From NCBI GenBank assembly GCA_977006965.1, contig OZ345370.1, positions 992,001-1,056,000 of the forward strand: a stretch of 64,000 nt of DNA, in the 5' to 3' direction. The first letter of the stretch is position 1. Each line of letters begins with the position of its first letter. The notes beneath the pieces are model-generated. The model was not told the origin of the DNA and made no database searches. It saw only the letters and a list, made by a program, of their open reading frames with translations. The DNA is from Phymatolithon calcareum. Its lineage: Eukaryota; Rhodophyta; Florideophyceae; Hapalidiales. Positions 39,977 through 49,991 of the stretch are shown here, piece after piece. Position numbers and translations under genes: made by a program.

Positions 39977-40715
39977 TATGTGCTTGAAGGGGTTGACTTT
40001 TTTTTTCGCTGGCGGATGCTGCGGAGGATGTAAGCGCTGAGACCGATGATTCCGATGATTCCGTTGCTGGAAGCCATCCGAAGAGCTCGATGCGGAATCC
40101 GAGGCCCGCGACGTATCCGAGAAAGACGCCAGTGACCTTTGTGGAGGACTCAGGCGGGGATAGCCAGAAGCTGAGTCCCAGACCTGCGGTTACACCAGCC
40201 AGAAACTGCAGGGTTTTGTAGTTCCAGGTGCGCGTGACGGCGTTCCACGGCGTTTTATAGTTCGAGCCAATGGAGTACGGGAATACGACGATGCCTTCGG
40301 CGCCATACTGAACGCCGGCGATGAACTCGGCTTCGAAAGACACGCCCAGCCCCATGGCCTTCAAGCCCTTATTGTACGCGCTGTTTTTAAGGGCATCGAG
40401 TTGCGAATCGTCGGAGACTTCATTGGCAACAGTACCAGCTAAGTCGGGTGAGGACTGGACTTGATTGGCAATAGTACCGACTAAGTCGGGTGAGGACTTT
40501 TCGCCGGTGCGTGCGAACTCCCGAAGCGCCTTTTCCAACTTGGAGCCCTCCGCGGTGGCAGAGTAGCTCTTGAGCACATCGCCGGCATTCATGATGAAAG
40601 ATCCGAATTCGGAGAGGAAGGCGTCGATAACCTCCTCGCTGTGCTCATGCATGGCTTCATAATCGAACTCGATGGCGTGGCTGCCGCCGTTGGGGGTGTA
40701 GCTGCCTTTCTTCAT
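39879..40715 (-). CDS. Orphan Gly-rich protein, upstream half of a frame-split gene
   Basis: It starts at the ATG 40715 (the frame opens upstream with TTG). A TATAAAAA sequence lies about 55 nt upstream. The product has a polar N-terminus, a tandem duplication of SSPDLxGTxANxV (near residues 74-102), then alternating Gly-rich strands (EFIAGVQYGAEGIVVFPY, FLAGVTAGLGLSFWL, GVFLGYVAGLGFRIELFGW). After SASEKK the frame changes character and reads out-of-frame residues up to the stop at 39879. The change occurs exactly at nine A residues (39998-40006 on the other strand), after which the sensible sequence continues in the 38987-39976 frame. Either slippage, a one-base mutation or an assembly error is possible. 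No family recognised. Confidence 0.6.
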   Translation of the reverse strand: MKKGSYTPNGGSHAIEFDYEAMHEHSEEVIDAFLSEFGSFIMNAGDVLKSYSATAEGSKLEKALREFARTGEKSSPDLVGTIANQVQSSPDLAGTVANEVSDDSQLDALKNSAYNKGLKAMGLGVSFEAEFIAGVQYGAEGIVVFPYSIGSNYKTPWNAVTRTWNYKTLQFLAGVTAGLGLSFWLSPPESSTKVTGVFLGYVAGLGFRIELFGWLPATESSESSVSALTSSAASASEKKSQPLQAHNGVPHSSRERCRAGHRVEPLLQEQADSVGTQI

Positions 40716-40769
40716 TGTGCAGGTGTATTGGCTTTGGAGATCGATCAAGTGCTGAGCGTCAGTTGTGGG

Positions 40770-40778
40770 TTTTTATAG
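40770..40778 (-). promoter_or_regulatory. Putative TATA box of the frame-split gene
   Basis: The minus strand reads TATAAAAAC about 55 nt upstream of the ATG at 40715, a usual distance for a core promoter with a short leader. Confidence 0.5.
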
Positions 40779-41069
40779 GACACAGGATTCCCTGTATATG
40801 AGTCTACTTGAAGCTCTCGTTAGCATTTGACAGGACAAGATTATATGTGCCAATGGTAACAAGTTGAATGGAAGCTAAGACGAATATTGTGAAAGGTAGT
40901 GAAGAGACAGAAGACGCTGCGGCAGACGTGGCACTAGAAACGCGTGGCTGCATTCGAGAATCGAACAAGGCAACTGACTTTCAGGATAGATCCTTCCTTC
41001 GAGGAGCCTGGGATCAACAAGAAAAACGCCGGGTCAGAAAAATTTCGTTTTCTAAGAAGGGTCAACTGC
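40779..41069. other. Intergenic region before the 116-bp repeat
   Basis: A 76-codon ORF at 40868-41098 runs into the repeat and has no family match. Not accepted as a gene. Confidence 0.35.
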
Positions 41070-41800
41070 ACCAAGCAATACGGATGACAGAAATCTGACG
41101 GTTTATACGTCACTTCTCATGAAACCCAACGGACACTCAAGGAGCATGGACGGTTGTTCATGAAGCATACAAAGCTGCTATTAAAGGAGTAAAGTAGATC
41201 GGGATAGTTGGGAATAGTGCACCAAGCAATGCGGATGACAGAAATCTGATGGTTTATAGGTCACTTCCAGGAAACCCACCGGACACTCACGAAATTTCTG
41301 AATATCATTGGAAGAGTGCGACAGAAAACGGTAGAAACCAAGCAATGCGGATGACAGAAATCTGATGGTTTATAGGTCACTTCCAAGAAATCCACCGGAC
41401 ACTCACGAAATTTCTGAATATCATTGGAAGAGTGCGACAGAAAACGGTAGAAACCAAGCAATGCGGATGACAGAAATCTGATGGTTTATAGGTCACTTTC
41501 AAGAAATCCACCGGACACTCACGAAATTTCTGAATATCATTGGAAGAGTGCGACAGAAAACGGTAGAAACCAAGCAATGCGGATGACAGAAATCTGATGG
41601 TTTATAGGTCACTTTCAAGAAATCCACCGGACACTCACGAAATTTCTGAATATCATTGGAAGAGTGCGACAGAAAACGGTAGAAACCAAGCAATGCGGAT
41701 GACAGAAATCTGATGGTTTATAGGTCACTTTCAAGAAATCCACCGGACACTCACGAAATTTCTGAATCTCATCAGAAGAGTGCGAGACAAAACGGTAGAA
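41070..41800. repeat. 116-bp tandem repeat, five full units plus one diverged partial
   Basis: Units start at 41221, 41337, 41453, 41569 and 41685, each beginning ACCAAGCAATGCGGATGACA and containing CACCGGACACTCACGAAATT, with few differences between them. A diverged partial unit is at 41070-41145. Because 116 is not a multiple of three, the repeat makes overlapping ORFs in rotating frames on the minus strand; these are artefacts. It lies next to the orphan frame-split gene. Confidence 0.93.
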
Positions 41801-44367
41801 AATCTGTATTTGAATGCCTGATGGTGATGGATCCATAATCAAAACATTTGAATGTGAAGGTGTATTCATGATATCATACGGGGCTGCTTCGAGCTCATGA
41901 CTTTGTTTCTGACGTGCAGCGCTTTATCATTGGGAGAAAAGCCGTCTGGAGCTGAAACGTTCGAGACACGTGCAAAATTACGAGGGATTGCTGGAAATTG
42001 GAAAAAAACGATTCATACCGGTGCATCCCCCTCCTGCATCTACTGTAGGCTGAAAAACAGATATTTTTAGGAAAGCGATCGGGTCGTTACAGCACAGCCC
42101 TAAGCCGTCGGGAATGTTACAAAACAAGTGAATTTTTTGAATTCAAGGATCATCCTTGGTCCGAGGAAGTTAACTTGTTTTGATTGACGATTCGATCAGC
42201 AGCAATTTGACACGGCGCTCGGGCCCCGGCCAAGAAGATTATATGATACAGTATCCAGTACTGTAGTCTCCAGCTCGGCGACTGGGGGGCTCACGAAACA
42301 CAGCAAGTGCAGTAACGGTGTTCAGTACACAGTACAGTATTGTACTGTACAGTTACGTGCTCCCAGGCAGCGAAAGTGGGACACGAGAGTGGATCCAGTT
42401 TGGATTCTTTCCCATCCTCTCTTTCCCCGAAGTCCAGGAAGGTGCGGCGGAGGTAAATTACGTTCCGCGCTGAACGGGCGCATCATGGGATCGCCGCTCA
42501 ACCAAGTCGCGGTCCAATGCTAAATAATAATTTACTGTACAGTACTGTAGCATCCAATGTTCGTGCTAGTCTTTCTTCGCAGAAACTACATTTTACAAAG
42601 AGCTTCCGTACTGTCCTAAACTTCCCTCCGCATGCCGTGACAGATCGTAACGTGCAAGTACGTCTGCAAGATTGCTGCTCACATCTCTCAACGCAATTGT
42701 GGACTTATCAGCCAGCCCTCAATTGTACTGCTGTACAGGAAATCTTAACATAAGCAGCTGTTTCAAAATGCCGTAATTCCTTTTTTCAGACCCTTGAAAG
42801 GATTGAAAACACAAAAAAACGCCCCAGTCGAATCCAGAAAGCTGAACATGCAGTATGCGGCATTACTTATTTGCTGCATTTCTCTTGAACGCGAAGCCAG
42901 CGAAGGGAGTTAGTAACGGTCCTTGAGAACTTGACAGACCACTGGCCACGCCCTCTGAGGTGGAGGCTGAAGACCAGCAGCACCGCACAGCGTCGCATCG
43001 AGGGTAATTCGGCCTGATAGTAGCCGAACGAGTCGAGTTTGCCCGAACGAGATATCCCATAGCAGGTATGATACACGCAGCTAGAAACCCTTCAGAATGG
43101 AAGATTGCCAACTTACTCCGTCAAGGGGGGGCACCTCAATAAAATAAGTCCGCTGCTTTTCTCAGTCATCATAGGCAAATCGTTATAATAGGAGCAAGAT
43201 ATCCAATACAGTGTTAGTTGTCTCTCTCTCCTGCCTCATGGTACCACAGGTACAAAACCATAACCATGCACTTATTTGTTGCATGTGTGACCGCCTCACA
43301 TGCATGGATGAAGGTCATTTATCGGCGAAGACTGTCCCCGACTAGACGATTTCATCTAAGGCGGTTTAGAACTGTCCATCAGTTCGGTTTCAACTAATGT
43401 GCTCGATCTCAGGGCCATATTGTGGTAAAAAATCACTCTCACCTCAGAATAAAACTACAGACATCATCCACGCAGGTGAGTCATGATGGTCTTGAGTCGC
43501 CTTGTTTTCGATCGAGTCTGCGCTCAACAAACACTCAACTGCCTTGCCTTCCACGTGACGCTTCTGCGGGAGTACTGTAAATCGACTACCACATTTCACA
43601 ACGTCTAACCTGTTCCAAAGCGGAACTTTATCCCTTGCTTTAAAAATCTCTCTCTTGGACACCATCATGGTGATGATCATAGATCACGAATGTTCTGTTT
43701 TCCGATCGAGAGCAAAATTCTCTCAGACTGCTTCTCCAGCTCCTAAAGTCTCGGGCCATAACACGCAATGCGAATTGGTAGCAAGCCCCGTGCTTAGTAG
43801 AATTTTGCGTTGCACACTTTCAGTGGCGCAATTTGGGCCACAATTTGACTACCCGATCGGGCAGTTGTTGCATTTGATCTCGAAACTCGGGCCAGTCCTT
43901 TCATGGTGCCCCAGCAAGAACCGTTACTTTGTACCGAAAGGGACACAGCGAAAGTCACGCACGGTGGCCACGTTCTGTGCCGACGTAAATTGTTGTCATG
44001 GCCTTCCACGACAGTTCTTCCGGGCCACTGTAAGGATATGTACTGTAAAGGTGAAGAGCGTGGGCCAGCGGGCTGTAACTGCACCAGCAGATGCGTGTCG
44101 GATTGATGAAGAGATCCCAAATTCAAAAATAGGAAACTTCCCGCTTACTTGTATCATAAGTGGCATCCGTTTGAGAACTGGGTTGGCTGTGTCGCCCTGA
44201 ACAGGATCCCATATCGAGCATCACTCTGGCGGGAATCCCCGCACTGCTTCATCAGTCCCGGACGCCGCAACCAAAGCTTTATCAACACCCGTCGATCCGT
44301 GGGGTGCACCTTATCTACTTGCTCTGCCATCGCTTCGATATTCCCGACCGCGCCACAACCCAGCGCA
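41801..44367. other. Gene-poor region with palindromes and a dispersed repeat
   Basis: No supported gene. Holds a nested inverted repeat at about 42119-42182 (ACAAAACAAGT / ACTTGTTTTG with an inner AAGGATCATCCTT), a dense TACTGTA/TACAGTA cluster at 42246-42350 and 42533-42550, and dispersed repeat copy B at 43154-43270. The 181-codon frame at 43655-44200 has no family match. Confidence 0.45.
43154..43270. repeat. Dispersed repeat, copy B
   Basis: Pairs with copy A at 28173-28303; same orientation, diverged, with small gaps. Confidence 0.75.
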
Positions 44368-44925
44368 ATGGAGACACTTATCCGTCAGCCGGACCGCCCG
44401 AGCGCGCGCGACATCGGCATGCGCGCATTACCTCCTCGTCCCGACTCGCCGCGTCCAGCGGGTTTGACTGCTGCCGCTGTGCGCGGACATCGGCTCGCGC
44501 AGACTCGTGTGTGGGGCTTTGCCGCGGCCGGTAATCGAGAGGATGATCGTGAAATGTACGCCCCTCCGCCCGGCCGTCTTCCGCGACCGGCTTCCGTGTT
44601 CGGGCAGATGCGCGGCTCCCAGACTGGAAGTCGTGCCCATCGTTCCGAGTGGCGTGGGGGTGGGAACACATCTTTCTTCAACGGCTCAAGTCGTTCGACG
44701 ATGAATTTCCGACGAGCGCAAAGTTTCCACCGGTATGCTCGTATTGGGGGCACTGTGCGCCCGGTGGCGAAGAAGGATCTTGATGCTATTGACGAGGGAC
44801 TAGGGGTGGTGCATGTGGTTGAGACGCCGGTGATTCGTGTGCCGTGTCCGGTTGTTATCGGCAGGGACATGTCACTGCAGCGAGCCAGCAGTGGATCGCT
44901 GCATGATACGCCCATCGAGGCGTAG
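44368..44925 (+). CDS. Hypothetical basic, Arg/Pro/Ser-rich protein
   Basis: A 185-residue intronless frame from the ATG at 44368 (the open frame extends upstream to a TTG). It is rich in Arg, Pro, Gly and Ser in the first 120 residues and has a more ordered part with GVVHVVETPVIRVPCPVVIGRD near residues 143-164. It ends with a phosphorylation-like tail (SLQRASSGSLHDTPIEA). No family is recognised. The opposite strand has a longer open frame over the same DNA, but its composition looks like a shadow. A real but unknown gene is my preference. Confidence 0.5.
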   Translation: METLIRQPDRPSARDIGMRALPPRPDSPRPAGLTAAAVRGHRLAQTRVWGFAAAGNREDDREMYAPPPGRLPRPASVFGQMRGSQTGSRAHRSEWRGGGNTSFFNGSSRSTMNFRRAQSFHRYARIGGTVRPVAKKDLDAIDEGLGVVHVVETPVIRVPCPVVIGRDMSLQRASSGSLHDTPIEA

Positions 44926-45454
44926 CACAAATTTCGTATGGAAATTGCGCTTTCGTGTGGCATTGCGCTTTCGTTTCGTTCCGAACTTTTCGCTTCGATA
45001 GGTATGCCTCTTTTTATTCGCTTTCGTTTCAAGCTTTATTTTTGACATTGCAGAAGCTCGCGTTTGCGCGTTCAACAAGTGCCTGCGGACGAGCGTCACC
45101 CCTCCGATCGACGTCGCATGCCAGGCTGCAACTTTGTCATCTTGACACCTGTTTCCTCGTCTTCGTGACCAAAAACGACCTTCTCCACCCGCCGCTCTCT
45201 CGCGCACAGATGCAGACTGTGTCCATGATGATACCCCTGAGGCTCGGCGGGGTGTTCCATCCTTTTGTGGATTGCTCATTCTTCAACCCGTTGTTTTGTA
45301 CTACAACAGGCTAGCCTTAAAACCTGCCGCACTCTAGATAACTTAGTTAGCATTCTACAGTAGAACCAACCAGCTCAACTGACATCCCAACATTTTACAT
45401 AAGGTACTTCGGTCGCCCCCACTCCCCTTCTCAACCCCTAAGCGCTGCATATAT
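44926..45454. other. Convergent intergenic region
   Basis: This lies between two small hypothetical genes that converge. GCGCTTTCGT repeats occur near 44945-44975. No gene is seen. Confidence 0.45.
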
Positions 45455-45916
45455 TCAGTCAGCATGTTCGCGCGGCGTCTCCTCCGGTGGCCGCGCGTCA
45501 TCCGGAGGATGCTGCTCGTGCGTTTGATGCAGGGAAGCCTGTCCCTCCTCGTGCGTCTCATGCGGCACGCGTGGTCGTGTGAGCATAAACCTTGCGAGCG
45601 CGGCCACAACAATCCATCCAAAGCTTGGCGCATAAACGACCGCAACAAAGTCATCATCATCGCCGCCCGTTGAGTACACAGTATTTTGAAACATCCATCC
45701 TAGACTGAGTCGTCCGCCGTTAAGTACCCTTGCAACAGCCAGCGTCACAACAAGCGCACACGCAACGGCAAGGCGAGTTCGATACGCAGGGGGCGTTTCC
45801 CACTGCCCCATCGCCTTTCGCAACGCTTCCCATGCGCTCACCCCTGCCATCGGTGCCGCCGAATCAGACGGAGCTTCGCGTTCGGTCGACTGCATTTTGC
45901 GCCTCTGCGCTGGCAT
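45455..45916 (-). CDS. Hypothetical two-TM membrane protein
   Basis: A 153-residue intronless frame from the ATG at 45916; an upstream TTG start is less likely. Two hydrophobic helices are visible, LAVACALVVTLAVARVL near residues 49-65 and FGWIVVAALARFML near 98-111, joined by a loop with a run of Asp (GGDDDDF). The C-terminal 40 residues are acidic and His-rich (HETHEEGQASLHQTHEQH). No family is recognised. It could insert into a plastid or other membrane, but no clear targeting peptide is seen. Confidence 0.5.
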   Translation of the reverse strand: MPAQRRKMQSTEREAPSDSAAPMAGVSAWEALRKAMGQWETPPAYRTRLAVACALVVTLAVARVLNGGRLSLGWMFQNTVYSTGGDDDDFVAVVYAPSFGWIVVAALARFMLTRPRVPHETHEEGQASLHQTHEQHPPDDARPPEETPREHAD

Positions 45917-48477
45917 GCACGCCTCGCGAAGGAAGGGCTGCCACAATCCATGTTACCGAACTCACTGTCAGCACCCGCAGCAGTATACTGTAATGCAATT
46001 GGTCATACTTGGAGTGAGGGGATCGAATTTTGAAAACCTGTTCCCGCGCACGAGCCGGCTCGTATACGGAAAGCTGATTGAGCTGAGATTTCCGGTCGCC
46101 GCTCACCCACCTCGATTTTCCAATCACGTTTCCTGCGCCGGTTTTAAAACCGTCAAAGCAAACGTGTTGCAATTCTCAATATGCTACTCAGCAATTGTTC
46201 TGATTGAATTGCTCCTCTCTCAGCTGGGACGTCCCGGTCCATCGGATTCCCCAGGGGGCGTCAGGAGCAGCCTTCTGTTATCACGAAAGAGCTATGCTCA
46301 ATATGGCAAACAAATTTAATTAAAATTCTTAGACCTGCTTTTCACGCTCGCAGGCTTACAATCAATTGCGCAAGCGAACTGCGTTGCTATGCATTTGCAT
46401 ATTATTCATCGTCTCACTTCAGCCCCAGTTTATTCCCGACTTGTACTGTAACCGGAATAGTAAAAACCTTAATCCTACTCGCCAATCACGTCTAGCCTGG
46501 TTCAGTCATGCCCACGTTCATCAAGGATTTTGTGAAAATCCCATGTACAAACTCGGGACATTTGATAAAGGCGTCACAGTGATCCTGCCATAACTCCCAA
46601 CGTCATGGACAGCTTTGGAAGTACTTGAAACGGCCCTATTGAAGCCCTACTCATCACATTGGCGACTGCACACTGAGGTATGGCTCGTCCGGAGTAGACG
46701 ATGCCCGCGCTGCCAGGCTGTCGATGGAAGTTGTGATCACCGAGACCATACATGGTGCAAAACTGAAAAAGACTAGGGTACTCGTTGAGGGAAGAATCGC
46801 TCTTGCGTCGGACCAGACCGTTGTGCAGTGAATTAACTATGGAAGTGGATGAGCCCATGACCAATCGTGAGAACGCCGAAAGCCCGCCCTCCGCAAAGTT
46901 CTCTCTAAGGCCTTCGATACATCCTCCGAGATCCATCCAAAACAATTCACACTCGTATCGAACCCGTTTCTTGCCCCCGTGTGGGTTTATATTCCTCTGC
47001 TGCCCACAAACACCGAGCCAATCCTCGATGCAGCCTGTCTTTCCGACAAGATCTCAGCAATCAGCTTGTCCAGATTCTTCTGGGCAGTCGTTGCTCATGA
47101 TAGCGATGACGATATCGGTGCCTGGATCGGCGGTATTAGAGACGAGCCAGAGAAGAGTGGAGCGACAGTTTTTTCTTATTGTCAGCTTGCATCTCGGATA
47201 CCTATTAATATGGGTCTCATAGATTCAGAGAAAAGGTCACTGTAGTGAAATAACAAGACTTCATGCGCTGGTTGGAACTTACAATCAGTCGAATTTCGAA
47301 GTCAGTCAGACCTTTCATGATGATGAATCACTACCTATGATCTAGTGCGCAAGATGCGCCCACGTTCTGTCCAAGAAACAGTCGAACACTGCTGTAGCTG
47401 GACTGCCTGTCGACGACAATGCACTGAAAGAGTACGCCAGAGAACTTGATACTGTACAGTACTCAAATTTCCAAACTTTTGTGAATTTCTGGTTCTAGAG
47501 CAATTTCAGGCCTTAATTTGAAATCGACGTCTGATGCAATAAACAGAAAGAGAGTATTAGAGGTCTAAGACCCAGAGAAGTCACGATACGGGGTATAGAC
47601 AGGAGAAAACTGTTCCTATGGTTCCTTCAGGACAAAGTATCCAATTCTACATGAAAATATCTTCTGGGTGCACAGCGCATGTCGGCGGTACAGTGGCTTT
47701 CGCTCTTGTTGTAGCTAGACCGCAAAATAGAACGCAAAACAGAACACCTCATGCACAAGGTCGAGCTGCGATTCCTACCATGAGGGGCCGAGAGATATCT
47801 GCGGCTTACGTGATCTTACTTAAGTGGCGTCGCCACGGCCGTATTTAAAAGGAGCATAGAGGGCATTGACAGAGCTCCTACCTTCACACAAATTCAAAAA
47901 ATGCAAATCGCCGAAAAAAAACGTTTCTTTAGGGCTGACAGATTACTTCAATATCCAAAAACGCAAATGAAAGGAGCTTTGCGACCACAGTGCCAGCACG
48001 TAACTATGGCCCGGCAATGGTCAATCTTCAGTGATCGGCGCAACTTAAAGTGAAATATTGAACACCGGTGAAGGTTGCTATGAAAAAGTCGCAAAAAAGG
48101 TCATGGGCCAGGTCTTTGAACTTCGACTGGAATTGCTAACCAGATCACTGGGAACCTCCGCATGCCAAATGTGAGGCAAAGCTGAAGGGCATCTAAATTT
48201 CACTGAACCGTCCTTGTCATGATCTATAAAAGCCGATAGCAGTAGAAAGCCAAGAGCCACATGTCCGGGGACCGTTGATTATTCGGCCAAGAGAAGAGGT
48301 TATTCCACGACAGCTGCATCATGAAATTTGAGTATACGCACACCCAAAAAGTATCGCAACATTGTAACGGGGGAGAAGATGACGGTAAGAAGAAGGTTGT
48401 GTCCGACGGAACTCCAGCCGCAGCCCAACCACAACAGCAACTCATCTGCACTTTTCGCGTTTTGTAACTATGGAGTT
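45917..48477. other. 2.6-kb intergenic region without supported genes
   Basis: Several frames of 75-145 codons occur (for example 46785-47222, 46979-47245 and 46574-46945), none with a recognised family or consistent start. The 46.9-47.2 kb segment looks somewhat protein-like and could be a remnant. A TACTGTACAGTA palindrome is at 47450-47461. Confidence 0.4.
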
Positions 48478-48805
48478 ACATTATCTTCCCTTAGTTATCA
48501 AATCCTTCTTCAGGACTTCTTCGACGCTATGCCTGTAGAACATCTCGATCATCTAGATTTCTGAACTATTCTGAAGAAGACGCCACCAACAAGAGCATGG
48601 AAGTTCACTGATAGCATATTCTAAGACATGCCGGAGCTACTACATTATCTTCCCTTAGTTATCAAATCCCTCTTCAGGACTTCTTCGACGCTATGCCTGT
48701 AGAACATCTCGATCATCTAGATTTCTGAACTATTCTGAAGAAGACGCCACCAACAAGAGCATGGAAGTTCACTGATAGCATATTCTAAGACATGCCGGAG
48801 CTACA
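48478..48805. repeat. Tandem duplication of a 164-bp unit
   Basis: Copies at 48478-48641 and 48642-48805 are nearly identical (one clear T/C difference near 48512 and 48676). It lies directly beyond the 3' end of the TPM-protein gene. A recent tandem duplication without coding role. Confidence 0.92.
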
Positions 48806-48856
48806 ATAAACAGCTACTATTTGAATAAATATTAACGCACCAAGGCAATCACAATC

Positions 48857-49681
48857 CTAATCCTTCCTGACATACCAATAAGTTTGCACAAGAGGAGCAA
48901 CAAAAGCAATAACGAGCACAGCTCCGACAACAATGGTATACTTCCCTCTTTGACTGCTTGTCTCCTTCTTCGTCTTATAGTTTTGCACAACTTCTTTAGT
49001 CTTCAAATCAGGCGGACCAGGGTCCTCCTTTCCGCTTAGCACCGGAATGAGCCTATTACTCACGTCCAACAACGCGTTCCCGTACAATTCCTCTCCAGAT
49101 CGCAGTGCATAAGTTTCATTGCATATCGATTCCGCAATGGACTTCGTCAACCGCTCCCCAACGCTATTGCCAACATATGCACCCGCCCTGGCGAGCTTTG
49201 GACTGGCGACGAAAACAGCATCCTTATCCCCGAGTCCCCACTGCGTGTATAGCTCCTTTGCGTACTCGTCCGGCGTCTCGTCATACGGAATGCTTTTTGC
49301 AATAATGAATCGCACAGTGTAACCTTGGTTCCGCTGGATGTTTTCAATAGCCTTGGAGAACATTTCCTCATTTCCCTTTTGCACCACCCCAGCATCGTCG
49401 AACAAGGCTGCTGTCGGCGCCGTTTCCGGGATATCCGCGAGTGATGGTGCTACAATCGATGATGCTAGAAGCATTGCGGCCGCGCATGCCGCTGCAGCTT
49501 TTCCAGTACTCGATGCAAAATCTTGCAGCTTTGCAGTGTCTTCACGAGCGCGCTGCCGTACCCTCTCCGATAGAGATATGGTCATTTTCGGGGCCTGGCA
49601 TTTTCTCGCATGCAATCTGGAATCGCGCTGTACCTTCAGCGCCCCAAGCGGGGACGTTGCAAAAGCGGCATGGAGCGGCAT
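48857..49681 (-). CDS. TPM-domain thylakoid protein, Psb32/TLP18.3-like
   Basis: A 274-residue intronless protein starting at the ATG 49681. It has a bipartite N-terminus: a basic transit part, then AAAACAAAMLLASSIVAPSLA before DIPETAPTAALFDDAG, typical of thylakoid-lumen targeting. The TPM domain follows (about residues 95-225: VRFIIAKSIPYDETPDEYAKEL, WGLGDKDAVFVASP, AYVGNSVGERL), and a single C-terminal transmembrane helix (YTIVVGAVLVIAFVAPLVQTY). Psb32 and TLP18.3 protect or help repair photosystem II. The C-terminal anchor is as in Psb32. It shares a 310-bp divergent upstream region with the next gene, which is also plastid-type. Confidence 0.82.
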   Translation of the reverse strand: MPLHAAFATSPLGALKVQRDSRLHARKCQAPKMTISLSERVRQRAREDTAKLQDFASSTGKAAAACAAAMLLASSIVAPSLADIPETAPTAALFDDAGVVQKGNEEMFSKAIENIQRNQGYTVRFIIAKSIPYDETPDEYAKELYTQWGLGDKDAVFVASPKLARAGAYVGNSVGERLTKSIAESICNETYALRSGEELYGNALLDVSNRLIPVLSGKEDPGPPDLKTKEVVQNYKTKKETSSQRGKYTIVVGAVLVIAFVAPLVQTYWYVRKD

Positions 49682-49991
49682 TTTCAAGCGCTTTACCACG
49701 AGGCCGACGAAGAGGCCGGGCCTTATCTTACTCCTTCGCAGATCACGGGAGGTTCTTTATCATATGTTACACTTGGCAACCAGTGCACCTCAAACGTGCG
49801 AACAGATATGTTCGCGCGTTACTTCAGATGGATGCGAATATGGGCCACGTGTTATCAGAAAACGATCCACGGCCGCAGGACTTCCACTCACCACTTTTTT
49901 CGAGCAGTGAGCCTCACCACCATCTTTCGCTGCGTTTCTGCCATCAGCACCAGAACGCAGGCGAAAGGACGCGGGATCACGCAGACTTGCG
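49682..49991. promoter_or_regulatory. Shared divergent upstream region of two plastid-type genes
   Basis: The 310 bp between divergent ATGs should hold both promoters and may be bidirectional. No specific element was recognised. Confidence 0.4.

Noticed and set aside
41261-41869. Four similar minus-strand ORFs (64-84 codons)
   Set aside because: They are repeated frames made by the 116-bp tandem repeat, not genes.
43655-44200. 181-codon open frame
   Set aside because: No recognised family and composition typical of random translation; a same-sized frame exists on the other strand.
44385-45032. 215-codon minus-strand frame opposite the small basic protein
   Set aside because: It looks like a shadow of the plus-strand gene at 44368-44925, with random-looking composition.
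46574-47245. Several overlapping ORFs of 88-145 codons
   Set aside because: No shared family, no consistent start codon, and frames conflict; at most an old remnant.
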